The translations under genes and the position numbers were made by a program. This document shows, one piece after another, positions 26,368 through 34,870 of a DNA stretch of 64,000 nt. The first letter of the stretch is position 1; each line of letters opens with the position of its first letter. The stretch is taken from contig JAJSZS010000007.1 of assembly GCA_030262725.1 (NCBI GenBank), forward strand, positions 47,476 to 111,475. Reading direction: 5' to 3'. Under the pieces are notes generated by a model. The model saw only the letters and a list, made by a program, of their open reading frames with translations. It was not told the origin of the DNA and searched no databases. The stretch comes from Candidatus Desulfofervidus auxilii. Lineage in GTDB: Bacteria; Desulfobacterota; Desulfofervidia; Desulfofervidales; Desulfofervidaceae.

Positions 26368-28044
26368 ATGCTTCAAAGCTTACATATAGAACATTTGGCT
26401 ATTATTGATCATTTAGAAATGGATTTTTCTCCTGGCCTTAATATTATTACTGGTGAAACAGGGGCAGGAAAGTCCATTATTATCAATGCTATCAAATTGC
26501 TTTGGGGAGAAAGAGCAAGTGCAGAGCTGATAAGATATGGGGAAGAAACAGCAATAATAGAAGCCTTATTTTTATTAGATGAACCTATCATTCAATTGTT
26601 ACAAGAAAAAGGATTTAATGTTTCTAAAGAGTTGCTTATAAAGAGAATTATTAATCGTAGTGGAAGAAGTAAAGTTTTTATCAATGATCAATTAGTTACT
26701 TTACCCATTTTGAATCAAATAACTAAAAATCTTTTTACTTTATCAGGACAGTATGAATATCAAAATATCCTTTCATCAGAATATCAATTATCATTGTTAG
26801 ATAATTTTTGTGATTTAGAAGAAAAGAAAATCTTTCAAGAAATATATAAAAAATTAATTAGACTTATTGAACAAAAAAAGAAAATTTTAGAAAAAATTGC
26901 CTATTATCAAGAAAAACAAGAATTACTTAAATTTCAACAAAGAGAGCTTGAAGAAGCAAAGTTACAAATAGGTGAAGAAGAAGAATTATTGCAAGAAAGA
27001 GAAATTTTGCGAAATGCTGAATTTTTAAAAAAAGTAGCAGAAAATGGATACCTACAACTTTATGGTGGAGAAAGAACAGTAATTGAAGTTTTAGCCAATT
27101 TACAAAAGCAAATGGAAATAGCTGCAAGTTATGAACCTAAATGGCAAGAATGGCTTAAAACATTAAAAGATTGTTTTTATCAATTGGAAGATATTGCTCA
27201 TGTTTTAAAAAATTATAAAGAATCTATGGTTTTTGAACCAGATAAACTTGAGAGGATAGAAAGACGTTTAGCAGAATTAAATGAATTGAAAAATAAATAT
27301 AAAGCAAAAAGTATAGCTGAATTATTGGAAATAAAAGAAAAAATAGAAAAAGAATTAAATTCTAGCGAAGATTTAAATATTTTCCTTGAGCAATTAGATA
27401 AAGAGATTTTTTCTCTTAAAGAAAAATTAGCTAAATTAGCCGAAGAATTAACAGAAAAGAGAAAAAAAGCAGCTAAGTTTTTTGAGAATCTATTGCAAGA
27501 TTATCTTAAAAATTTAGGAATGCCATATGCTAGATGTGAAATTAAATTTACTCCTTTAAAAATAGGTTTACTTTTAAAAGAAAATCTTTGGGTAAATGAA
27601 GAAGGAGCTGAAGAGATAGAGTTTCTTTTTTCTGCCAATTTAGGTGAGCCATCAAAACCTCTTGCTAAGATTGCTTCAGGTGGTGAATTATCTCGATTTT
27701 TATTAGCATTGAAGACAATTCTTGGTAAAAAAGCTGGTACAGAGACTGTAATTTTTGATGAAATTGATACAGGTGTTGGTGGAGATTTAGGTAGTATTAT
27801 TGGTCGTCATTTAAAAGAATTATCAAAGCATTATCAAATAATCTGTATTACTCATTTACCTCAGATTGCATGTTATGGAGATGCCCATTTTAAAGTAGAA
27901 AAACAAATAATTTCTGGTCGTACGGTTACTGGCGTACGCTTACTTAAAAAAGATGAAAAAATAAGAGAACTCGTACGCATGCTTGGCGGGAAACCATCTT
28001 CATATATTTATGCTCAATCTTTAATTGAACAGGCTAATAAATAA
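26368..28044 (+). CDS. recN: DNA repair protein RecN
   Basis: A 558-aa SMC-like ATPase for double-strand-break repair. Walker A is GETGAGKSIIINAI (about 30-43). Two coiled-coil arms (about 150-215 and 285-375) flank the centre. The ABC signature is LAKIASGGELSRFLLALK and Walker B is TVIFDEIDTGVGGDLG. Length matches RecN. Its 3' end overlaps the convergent acylphosphatase gene by 11 nt. Confidence 0.95.
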   Translation: MLQSLHIEHLAIIDHLEMDFSPGLNIITGETGAGKSIIINAIKLLWGERASAELIRYGEETAIIEALFLLDEPIIQLLQEKGFNVSKELLIKRIINRSGRSKVFINDQLVTLPILNQITKNLFTLSGQYEYQNILSSEYQLSLLDNFCDLEEKKIFQEIYKKLIRLIEQKKKILEKIAYYQEKQELLKFQQRELEEAKLQIGEEEELLQEREILRNAEFLKKVAENGYLQLYGGERTVIEVLANLQKQMEIAASYEPKWQEWLKTLKDCFYQLEDIAHVLKNYKESMVFEPDKLERIERRLAELNELKNKYKAKSIAELLEIKEKIEKELNSSEDLNIFLEQLDKEIFSLKEKLAKLAEELTEKRKKAAKFFENLLQDYLKNLGMPYARCEIKFTPLKIGLLLKENLWVNEEGAEEIEFLFSANLGEPSKPLAKIASGGELSRFLLALKTILGKKAGTETVIFDEIDTGVGGDLGSIIGRHLKELSKHYQIICITHLPQIACYGDAHFKVEKQIISGRTVTGVRLLKKDEKIRELVRMLGGKPSSYIYAQSLIEQANK

Positions 28045-28312
28045 TCGAAAACCTTGCAAATTCGCCTTTATAAGGTTCCCAACTTATTTTTACTTCTTTC
28101 ACTCTAGCCCAAGGTGGACCAGAATGGCACCATTTAATGATTTCTTCAATAGATTTTTTATCTCCTTCAAATACTGCTTCTACTGCACCATCTGGTCTGT
28201 TTTTTACCCAACCAGTAAGACCAAGTCTTACTGCTTCATCTTGAGTGGAGGCACGAAAAAATACTCCTTGAACTTTTCCTGTAATTATGACATGAGCTCG
28301 TGCCTTCTCCAT
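28034..28312 (-). CDS. acyP: Acylphosphatase
   Basis: A 92-aa enzyme hydrolysing acyl phosphates. The signature GKVQGVFFRASTQDEAVRLG carries the phosphate-binding loop and catalytic Arg. GWVKNRPDGAVEAVFEG with the catalytic Asn and WCHSGPPWARVKEV complete the fold. The ribosome site CAGGAGG lies 5 nt before the ATG. It is the last gene of the leftward run and overlaps recN tail to tail. Confidence 0.95.
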   Translation of the reverse strand: MEKARAHVIITGKVQGVFFRASTQDEAVRLGLTGWVKNRPDGAVEAVFEGDKKSIEEIIKWCHSGPPWARVKEVKISWEPYKGEFARFSIIY

Positions 28313-28330
28313 TTTTTCCTCCTGATTAAA

Positions 28331-29443
28331 TTATTCTCCCCATTCTGATCTTACTTGAAGCCAGCGTAAAAGATCATTGCGTGTAATAACTCCTACAAGA
28401 CGATTATTTTCTAATACAGGCATTTGATGAATATTTCGACTAGTTAATCTTTGAAGTACAATAGAAGCATCATCTTCTGGAGATACAACTTCTAAATGTG
28501 CACGCGGAGTCATAATTTCTTTTACAGCTATTATTGACCAATTTGTAGGTTCAATTTTTTTAATATCATCTAAACAAACAATCCCAACAATTTCATCATC
28601 TCCAACAAAAAACGATCGCTGCCCTTTTTTTAATATATAATCATCTACTAATGTCCGCAATGCTGTTTCTGGGTGAACAACAATAAAATCTTGACTCATT
28701 AAATCTTTTGCTTTTATTCCTTTTAAAAATTCTATTAACATTACCTGTTGATAATTCCGTAGGGATGCTTGATATAAGAAAAAACCAATAAACATCATCC
28801 AGATCCCATTTAACCAAAAACCACTAAAAATTTGAAAGAGCCCAAAAAATATAAAAAGAAATGCCATAGCTTGACCTGCTCTAGCAGCAAGATGCGTAGC
28901 TTTTCTTAAATTACCAGTAAATTTCCAAACTATTGCACGTAAGATGCGCCCTCCATCCATAGGATAACCTGGAAGTAAATTAAAACCTGCTAAAAGAAAA
29001 TTGATAAAGGCAAGATATTCTGCTAAGGCCATAAAAGGTTCACTAATAGATGTTAAAGCAATTCTTAAAAAAAGAAAAAATATGCCTAATATTAAGCTTG
29101 CTAATGGCCCAGCAATAGCCATTTTAAACTCAGCCATAGGAGTAGCTGGTTCTTTAGCAATCTGTGCCACACCTCCTAATATAAAAAGAGTAATGCGTCT
29201 TACTTCTTCTCCTTGCTTTTGAGCAACAACAGAATGTGCAAGTTCATGGAATAAAACAGAGGCAAAAAGGAAAAAACTAGCTAAAATTCCCATACCCCAG
29301 TTTATACCTATTGGCCAAGTGGGATAATGTTTTGGAAAATAATAAGTGGCAAGTGTCCAACTAAGAAGTACAAAAATAATAAACCAGCTAAAATCAAGAT
29401 GTATTTCAATACCTCTAATTTTGCCTAATTTAATACTAGTCAT
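28331..29443 (-). CDS. M50-family site-2 zinc metalloprotease with CBS domains
   Basis: A 370-aa membrane protease. The zinc motif is HELAHS (H66, E67, H70) in a membrane helix, and the second metal-ligand motif is LLPGYPMDGGRILRAIVWKF. About six hydrophobic segments fill residues 15-225. Two C-terminal CBS domains (about 245-300 and 310-365) probably bind adenine nucleotides and regulate activity. This matches the bacterial SpoIVFB-like/M50B group of intramembrane proteases. Substrate unknown; it overlaps the radical SAM gene by 4 nt. Confidence 0.9.
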   Translation of the reverse strand: MTSIKLGKIRGIEIHLDFSWFIIFVLLSWTLATYYFPKHYPTWPIGINWGMGILASFFLFASVLFHELAHSVVAQKQGEEVRRITLFILGGVAQIAKEPATPMAEFKMAIAGPLASLILGIFFLFLRIALTSISEPFMALAEYLAFINFLLAGFNLLPGYPMDGGRILRAIVWKFTGNLRKATHLAARAGQAMAFLFIFFGLFQIFSGFWLNGIWMMFIGFFLYQASLRNYQQVMLIEFLKGIKAKDLMSQDFIVVHPETALRTLVDDYILKKGQRSFFVGDDEIVGIVCLDDIKKIEPTNWSIIAVKEIMTPRAHLEVVSPEDDASIVLQRLTSRNIHQMPVLENNRLVGVITRNDLLRWLQVRSEWGE

Positions 29444-30405
29444 AATGATACTTCTTTCCCAAAAAGGGTTGGTTGAAGACGCTTTTTAAATGTTAAAGGT
29501 AAATGAGATAAACAAGTTTTAGAGAGATTTAAATCAGGATTCTTACATCGACAGACAGTAACCTTAAGTCCTAAGCTTTTTGCTTTTTGCTCAATATATG
29601 TATAAGTGCGTTTACGTAAGGAAATGGGAATAAGTTTTGCAAGTGTTTTGCTTCCAACAATTTGCCAATTGCTTGGAAAACAGCTAAAAATTACCTTAGC
29701 TATTGTTAAAGGTAATTCTTGATTTAATTGTTCAATAATACGAGGGCGTAAATGAAGGTAATTAACAATAATTTCTGAAATACCTATTTTTTTCAATTCT
29801 AAAAGAATAAAATCTATATTTTCTTTTGTATCGCTAAAAAAAGGAATTAAGGGGTCAAGGCGAGCTCTTACATTTATTCCCCATTCTAAAAGTCTTTTTG
29901 CATTTTTAAGTCGTTCTTCCCCTATGGGTGCCCCTGGTTCAAAAAGATTACAATATTTTTTTTCTAAAGAGACAACATTAATTGTGGCATAAATCTGAGA
30001 CTTATATCGACAAAATAAATCTTTAAAACTCTCTGGTACTATTCCTTTAGTAAGAAAGCTAATATAAAAACCTCTTCTGAGCAAAATGTTCATAACCCTA
30101 TAAGCAATTTCTAAAACCTGTGGATGTGTTTGAAAACAATCAGAAGCAGTATTAAAAATAATTGTTGTCCCAATTGGCAAATGTTTTATCTCCTTTTGTA
30201 TAAGTTCTGGTAAATTTCTATAAAAATAAACTATACCTTTAGGCGGAGCAATAGCATATCCACGAGCGTAACAGTAAACACAACTAAAACTACATCCTTG
30301 AGTAACATTTAAAGCATAAGCCTTTTTTAAACAGCCAAATTCTGCTCGATGAATAACAGGCGGTTTTTTAATCTTTGGAATAAATAAAAAATTACCAGAA
30401 TCCAT
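29440..30405 (-). CDS. Radical SAM protein, spore-photoproduct-lyase-like
   Basis: A 321-aa radical SAM enzyme. The cluster motif is C38-x3-C42-x2-C45 (GCSFSCVYCYARG), followed by a TIM-barrel-like body. The layout, with DCFQTHP and FLTKGIVPESF segments, resembles the SPL/'Rv2578c-like' radical SAM group rather than true spore photoproduct lyase. Additional cysteines sit near the C-terminus (VTVCRCKNPDL). No sporulation genes are nearby. Reaction unknown. It overlaps ribE by 14 nt. Confidence 0.8.
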   Translation of the reverse strand: MDSGNFLFIPKIKKPPVIHRAEFGCLKKAYALNVTQGCSFSCVYCYARGYAIAPPKGIVYFYRNLPELIQKEIKHLPIGTTIIFNTASDCFQTHPQVLEIAYRVMNILLRRGFYISFLTKGIVPESFKDLFCRYKSQIYATINVVSLEKKYCNLFEPGAPIGEERLKNAKRLLEWGINVRARLDPLIPFFSDTKENIDFILLELKKIGISEIIVNYLHLRPRIIEQLNQELPLTIAKVIFSCFPSNWQIVGSKTLAKLIPISLRKRTYTYIEQKAKSLGLKVTVCRCKNPDLNLSKTCLSHLPLTFKKRLQPTLFGKEVSL

Positions 30406-31030
30406 ATTCCTTTAAAAAATTTTCATTAAGTTTTTTCTCTTCTCTTATAGCAAGTAATTTAGCTACATATTTTCCTATTAAATCTGTTTCAATATTTACT
30501 TTATCACCAATTTTACGCTTGCCCAATATAGTTACTTGAGCAGTATGAGGGATAATATTAACAGTAAAGTTATTTTCAAAACATTGATTGACTGTAAGAC
30601 TTACACCATCAACTGCTATTGATCCTTTTTCTACTACATATTGTATCCATTCTTTTGGTATTTGAATAGTGAGTTCAAAATGAGTTCCTCTTTCTTTTCT
30701 AGCTATAATTATACCAATAGTATCCACATGACCTGTAACAAAATGACCTCCTAAACGATCGCCTAGTCTTAAAGCACGTTCTAAATTTACTTCTTCTCCT
30801 ACATGAGAAAATTGAAATGTTGTGCGAGAAAGGGTTTCTGGAGAGACTTCTACTATAAATATATCTTTTTCCTTTTTTACTACTGTAAGGCATACACCAT
30901 TTACAGCAATACTTTCTCCAATCTTTAGTTTATTTAAATTAAATAAAGGCATTAAATATATTTTAGCTCCATAGCTACTTCTTTCAAAACGTATAATTTT
31001 CCCTTTTCCTTCTATCAATCCTGTAAACAT
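30392..31030 (-). CDS. ribE: Riboflavin synthase alpha chain
   Basis: A 212-aa enzyme dismutating two 6,7-dimethyl-8-ribityllumazine molecules to riboflavin. Two tandem lumazine-binding repeats are visible: MFTGLIEGKGKI with GESIAVNGVCLTVV, and LGGHFVTGHVDTIG with GSIAVDGVSLTVN. It stands apart from other rib genes, and no FMN riboswitch is seen. The ATG has no Shine-Dalgarno sequence, and a promoter at 31036-31064 would start transcription at or next to it, so the mRNA may be leaderless. Confidence 0.95.
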   Translation of the reverse strand: MFTGLIEGKGKIIRFERSSYGAKIYLMPLFNLNKLKIGESIAVNGVCLTVVKKEKDIFIVEVSPETLSRTTFQFSHVGEEVNLERALRLGDRLGGHFVTGHVDTIGIIIARKERGTHFELTIQIPKEWIQYVVEKGSIAVDGVSLTVNQCFENNFTVNIIPHTAQVTILGKRKIGDKVNIETDLIGKYVAKLLAIREEKKLNENFLKEYGFW

Positions 31031-31035
31031 ATTTC

Positions 31036-31064
31036 AAAGTAGGAAATAATTAATACAATGTCAA
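31036..31064 (-). promoter_or_regulatory. Predicted sigma-70 promoter for ribE
   Basis: On the minus strand, TTGACA (31064-31059), a 17-nt spacer and TACTTT (31041-31036) in the 37-nt gap between rnr and ribE. The predicted start (about 31029-31030) coincides with the ribE ATG. Confidence 0.45.
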
Positions 31065-31067
31065 TAA

Positions 31068-33179
31068 TCATTTTTTATCTATAAGATGTAATTCTATTTC
31101 TTTTCGGCGAGGATTAACATTAATAACTCTTACTCTTACTTGATCACCTAATCGAAAGGTCTTTTTTCGCCGTTTTCCTTTTAAAGAAAAAGTTTTTTCA
31201 TCAAAAAAATAATAATCATCATGTAAAGAAGATATTTTTACTAATCCTTCTACAAATACTTCATTAAGCTCTACGAAAAAACCAAAGCTGTTTACACCAG
31301 AGATGGTACCATTATATTCTTCACCAATTTTTTTAAGCATAAACTGAATCCTCAATCTATCTACAATTTCTCTTTCAGCTTCCATAGCAATGCGTTCTCT
31401 TTCAGAAATATGTTGGCAAATTCTATCCAAATATTTTATTAATCCATTTTTGGGCAGCTCATTTTTTAATGCTCTCTTTAAAATCCTATGCACCATTAAG
31501 TCAGCATAGCGTCTAATAGGCGAAGTAAAATGAGTATAACAATTGGATGCTAAGCCAAAATGGCCAATATTATAAGGACTATATCTAGCTTGTTTAAGTG
31601 AACGTAATAAAATTCGATTTACTAAAAATTCATGTGGTGTGCCTTTTACTTGTTTTAAAAGCTTTTGAAAATCAATAGGTTTATACATATTTGTTTTTGG
31701 TAAACTATATCCTAATGTTTCAAAAAATTTAGCAAATGTTTCAATTTTTTCTCTACTGGGTCTATCATGTACCCGATAAACCATAGGCCAATTTTTTTCT
31801 GTAAGATACATGGCAATTGTTTCATTAGCAGCAATCATAAATTCTTCAATAATTTGGTGTGAAAACCATCTTTTAGTACGCAAAATATTACTTGGATGAC
31901 CTAAAATGTCTAAAAATACTTCAGGTTCTGGTAAATCAAAATCAAGACTTCCCCTTTTTATACGCCTTTTTCTAAGAATTTCAGCTAACTCTGCCATACA
32001 ATTTAATGATCGTAAAATACTTTTCTTTTTAATAACCCCTTTTTCTCCATTAAGTGCTTGCTGAACTTGACAATAAGTTAGTCTTTCTTTACTTTGAATA
32101 ATACTTTCATAAATATCATAATCAATTAATTCTCCATGATTATTAAAACGCATCTCTACTGTTATAGTTAAACGATCTTCTCCTGGGTTTAGGCTACAAA
32201 TTCCTTGTGAGATTGAGAAGGGTAACATAGGCAAAACTCTATCAGGAAAATATATGCTATTTCCTCTTTGATAAGCCTCTTCATCTAAAGCAGAATGAGG
32301 TTTAACATAATAAGATACATCTGCAATAGAAACATAAAGTCGATAACCATTTTTTTCTTTTTTTATAGCTACAGCATCATCAAAATCTTTAGCCATTTCA
32401 CCATCAATGGTAAAAAAAGAAATTCTACGTAGATCCTTTCGTTCTTCTCTTTTTATTTCTTTTTTTATTGCCTCTTCTGCTTCATCTTCAGCAATATCTG
32501 AAAATTTGGTTGGTAAATTATATTTAAATATAACAATCTGACTTTGTGTGCTGGCTAAAGATTCATCTCCTAAAACTTCTATTATTTTAGCAAGTGCTCC
32601 ATGTCTTATTGTGGGGAAACGAACGATTTCAGCTATTACCATTTGACCTGAAGCTGCATCTTTTGCCCATGCTAAAGGAACAATTATTTCTGTAGTAAAC
32701 CGTTCATCTTCGGGTAAAAGAAAACCAACTTGCCCATCTGTTTCAAAAACTCCAATTAAATATTTATTTCTTCTTTCAAGGATACGAATAATTTCACCTT
32801 CATATTTTTTCCCTTTTTTCTTTTTTTCAACTCTTACAAGTACTCTATCACCATGCATTGCCTCTTTTATATTTCTAGGACTGATAAATATATCTTTTTG
32901 CCCATTTTCAGGAATAACAAAGCCATATCCATCTGGATGGCAGGAAAGATGACCAACTATTAAGTTCATCTTTTTTGTAAGTCCAAACCTTTTGCTACTA
33001 ATTTCAATTACTTCTCCTTTCTCTTCTAATTCTGCTAAAATTTTTCTTACTTTTTCTCTATCTTTTACTCCAAAATGGCGACAGATTTCCCGTAAAGTAA
33101 TAGGTCTTCCAATACGAGCAAGAAATTTAGTAATATTTATAGATGTAAGTGCCTTTTTAGATTTTTTCTTTTTTCCCAT
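31068..33179 (-). CDS. rnr: Ribonuclease R
   Basis: A 703-aa 3'-5' exoribonuclease of the RNase II/R family. Domains in order: N-terminal winged helix (about 15-65), two cold-shock/OB domains (about 70-215), the RNB catalytic domain (about 250-575; DGEMAKDFDDAVAI and VSIADVSYYVKPHSALDEEA hold the metal-binding Asp residues; RNILLRSLKQARY-like segment and HFTSPIRRYADLMVHR), and a C-terminal S1 domain (about 620-700). Complete and of usual length. It overlaps efp by one base. Confidence 0.94.
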   Translation of the reverse strand: MGKKKKSKKALTSINITKFLARIGRPITLREICRHFGVKDREKVRKILAELEEKGEVIEISSKRFGLTKKMNLIVGHLSCHPDGYGFVIPENGQKDIFISPRNIKEAMHGDRVLVRVEKKKKGKKYEGEIIRILERRNKYLIGVFETDGQVGFLLPEDERFTTEIIVPLAWAKDAASGQMVIAEIVRFPTIRHGALAKIIEVLGDESLASTQSQIVIFKYNLPTKFSDIAEDEAEEAIKKEIKREERKDLRRISFFTIDGEMAKDFDDAVAIKKEKNGYRLYVSIADVSYYVKPHSALDEEAYQRGNSIYFPDRVLPMLPFSISQGICSLNPGEDRLTITVEMRFNNHGELIDYDIYESIIQSKERLTYCQVQQALNGEKGVIKKKSILRSLNCMAELAEILRKRRIKRGSLDFDLPEPEVFLDILGHPSNILRTKRWFSHQIIEEFMIAANETIAMYLTEKNWPMVYRVHDRPSREKIETFAKFFETLGYSLPKTNMYKPIDFQKLLKQVKGTPHEFLVNRILLRSLKQARYSPYNIGHFGLASNCYTHFTSPIRRYADLMVHRILKRALKNELPKNGLIKYLDRICQHISERERIAMEAEREIVDRLRIQFMLKKIGEEYNGTISGVNSFGFFVELNEVFVEGLVKISSLHDDYYFFDEKTFSLKGKRRKKTFRLGDQVRVRVINVNPRRKEIELHLIDKK

Positions 33180-33745
33180 TATTTGCTCGAGATACGTTCT
33201 ACATATTCACCTGTTCTTGTATCTATCCTTATAATATCACCTTCATTTATAAAAAGTGGTACTTGCACTACTGCACCTGTTTCTAACTTAGCAGGTTTAC
33301 TACCTCCAGTAGCTGTATCGCCTCTTACTCCAGGTTCTGTTTCTATTACTTCAAGATCTACTGTAGTAGGTAATTCAATAGCTACAGGTTTTTCATTAAA
33401 AAATAAAATTTTTACAACAAGATTTTCTTTTAAAAATTTTTTTTGTTCCCCTAAACGGTCTGCTTCCATAAATATTTGATCATAAGTTTCTAAATCCATA
33501 AAACAAAAATGTTCGTCTTCTCTATACAAAAATTGCATTTCTTTCTCTTCTAAATTTGGTCTAGGGATACGGTCACTTGTGCGAAAATTGTGTTCTATAA
33601 CTGCCCCTGTTATTAAATTTTTCAATTTTGTACGTACAAATGCTTGCCCTTTTCCTGGCTTTACATGGAGAAACTCTATAATTTCATAAGGTTCACCTTT
33701 AAATTCAATTTTAAGCCCTCGACGAATATCACTAGTTGTATACAT
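33179..33745 (-). CDS. efp: Translation elongation factor P
   Basis: A 188-aa protein relieving ribosome stalling at polyprolines. KOW-like domain I ends in the loop VKPGKGQAF with the modifiable Lys32. Two OB domains follow (EHNFRTSDRI; VDLEVIETEPGVRGDTATGG; VPLFINEGDIIRIDTRTGEY). The tip residue is Lys rather than Arg, compatible with EpmA-type, other or no modification; no modification gene is present. A CAGGAGG ribosome site precedes the ATG. Confidence 0.96.
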   Translation of the reverse strand: MYTTSDIRRGLKIEFKGEPYEIIEFLHVKPGKGQAFVRTKLKNLITGAVIEHNFRTSDRIPRPNLEEKEMQFLYREDEHFCFMDLETYDQIFMEADRLGEQKKFLKENLVVKILFFNEKPVAIELPTTVDLEVIETEPGVRGDTATGGSKPAKLETGAVVQVPLFINEGDIIRIDTRTGEYVERISSK

Positions 33746-33763
33746 TGTTTTCCTCCTGTAAAA

Positions 33764-34204
33764 TTATTTTTGTTGAGAAATTGCAGCAGCCGCTTTTATT
33801 GCTAATAGATAACTTTGAGCTCCAAAACCACAAATTTGACCAATAGCTACATCACTAATATAAGAATGATGTCTAAAAGGTTCTCTTTTATAAATATTTG
33901 AAAGATGTACTTCAATAGTTGGGATATTTACAGCCAAAATAGCATCTCTTATAGCAATACTTGTATGTGTATAAGCTGCAGGATTAATAATAATTACATC
34001 ATATTTCCCTTTTGCCTTTTGTATAGCCTCTACTAAAGCCCCTTCATAATTTGATTGAAAAAAATCTACTTCTAATCCATATTTTTCTGCCTCAATTTTA
34101 ATCATTTCATTAATCTCTTCAAGTCTTAAGTTGCCATAAAAAGAAGTTTCTCTTTCTCCTAATAAATTAAGATTTGGGCCGTTTAATATAAGAATGCGCT
34201 TCAT
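33764..34204 (-). CDS. aroQ: Type II 3-dehydroquinate dehydratase
   Basis: A 146-aa shikimate-pathway enzyme converting 3-dehydroquinate to 3-dehydroshikimate. Conserved blocks: ILNGPNLNLLGERETSFYG with the active-site loop, QSNYEGALVEAIQKA, IIINPAAYTHTSIAIRDA and EVHLSNIYKREPFRHHSYIS. Length is typical. It is placed 18 nt upstream of efp, a common pairing in bacteria. Confidence 0.96.
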   Translation of the reverse strand: MKRILILNGPNLNLLGERETSFYGNLRLEEINEMIKIEAEKYGLEVDFFQSNYEGALVEAIQKAKGKYDVIIINPAAYTHTSIAIRDAILAVNIPTIEVHLSNIYKREPFRHHSYISDVAIGQICGFGAQSYLLAIKAAAAISQQK

Positions 34205-34207
34205 AAT

Positions 34208-34870
34208 CTACTCCTTCATTAATTCTTTAAAATATTCTATTTTAGCAAAATTATTTAATGGCAATTTAGGTGGCAATTTATTGCTAGGACGGCTTTTAAA
34301 AAAAAGATATTTAATCCCTGCTTCTCTAGCAGCAAGTAAAGGTTCTTCAGTATCATCAATAAATAATGTGCGTTCTGGGTTAAATTTTAAAATTTCTTTA
34401 AGTTTATACCAAAATTCTTTACTTTCTTTAGGAAGACCAATATCAAAGGCAGTAATTACTCTATCAAAATAAGAACCAAGTTTTGTACGTTTTAACTTTA
34501 AATTTAAAGTTTTATAATGAGCATTTGTTACAAGTGCTACTTTTTTTCCTTTCTGACGTAAAAATTTTAAAAAATCTTCTACATAAGGATGAACATTTAT
34601 CAAATGACTTACTTGTTCCTTTAAAGCTGGAATATCTAAATCTAGTCTTTTTGACCAAAAATCTACGTCTGTCCAATTTAATGTACCTTCTTCTCGCCGA
34701 TATAACTCCATTACTTTTGCCTTAGCTTCCGAAAAACTAAGTCCATATTTTTTTGCATATTTTTGTGGTACAAGAGTTTCCCAAAAAAAATCATCAAAAT
34801 ATTTGTCTAAAAGGGTACCATCCATATCTAAAAGTACCCAATCTATTTTTCTCCAAAATCCCTTTTTCAC
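34208..34870 (-). CDS. HAD-superfamily phosphatase, YrfG/GMP-IMP nucleotidase-like
   Basis: A 220-aa HAD hydrolase. Motif I is LLDMDGTLLD (nucleophile Asp), motif II is VALVTNAH, and motifs III/IV include GLPKESKEFWYKL and LFIDDTEEPLLAAREAG. The cap and the EEGTLNWTDVDFWSKRL segment match the YrfG/NupN-type GMP/IMP 5'-nucleotidases. The substrate cannot be fixed from sequence. It overlaps the AOR gene by 4 nt and precedes aroQ by 3 nt. Confidence 0.85.
   Translation of the reverse strand: MKKGFWRKIDWVLLDMDGTLLDKYFDDFFWETLVPQKYAKKYGLSFSEAKAKVMELYRREEGTLNWTDVDFWSKRLDLDIPALKEQVSHLINVHPYVEDFLKFLRQKGKKVALVTNAHYKTLNLKLKRTKLGSYFDRVITAFDIGLPKESKEFWYKLKEILKFNPERTLFIDDTEEPLLAAREAGIKYLFFKSRPSNKLPPKLPLNNFAKIEYFKELMKE

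Noticed and set aside
28025..28348. Plus-strand open frame of 107 codons across the end of recN
   Set aside because: It is the antisense of the acylphosphatase gene, whose signature motif and ribosome site are clear on the other strand.
30392..31064. FMN riboswitch before riboflavin synthase
   Set aside because: The gap to rnr is only 37 nt, too short for the RFN aptamer, and no conserved RFN segments are present.
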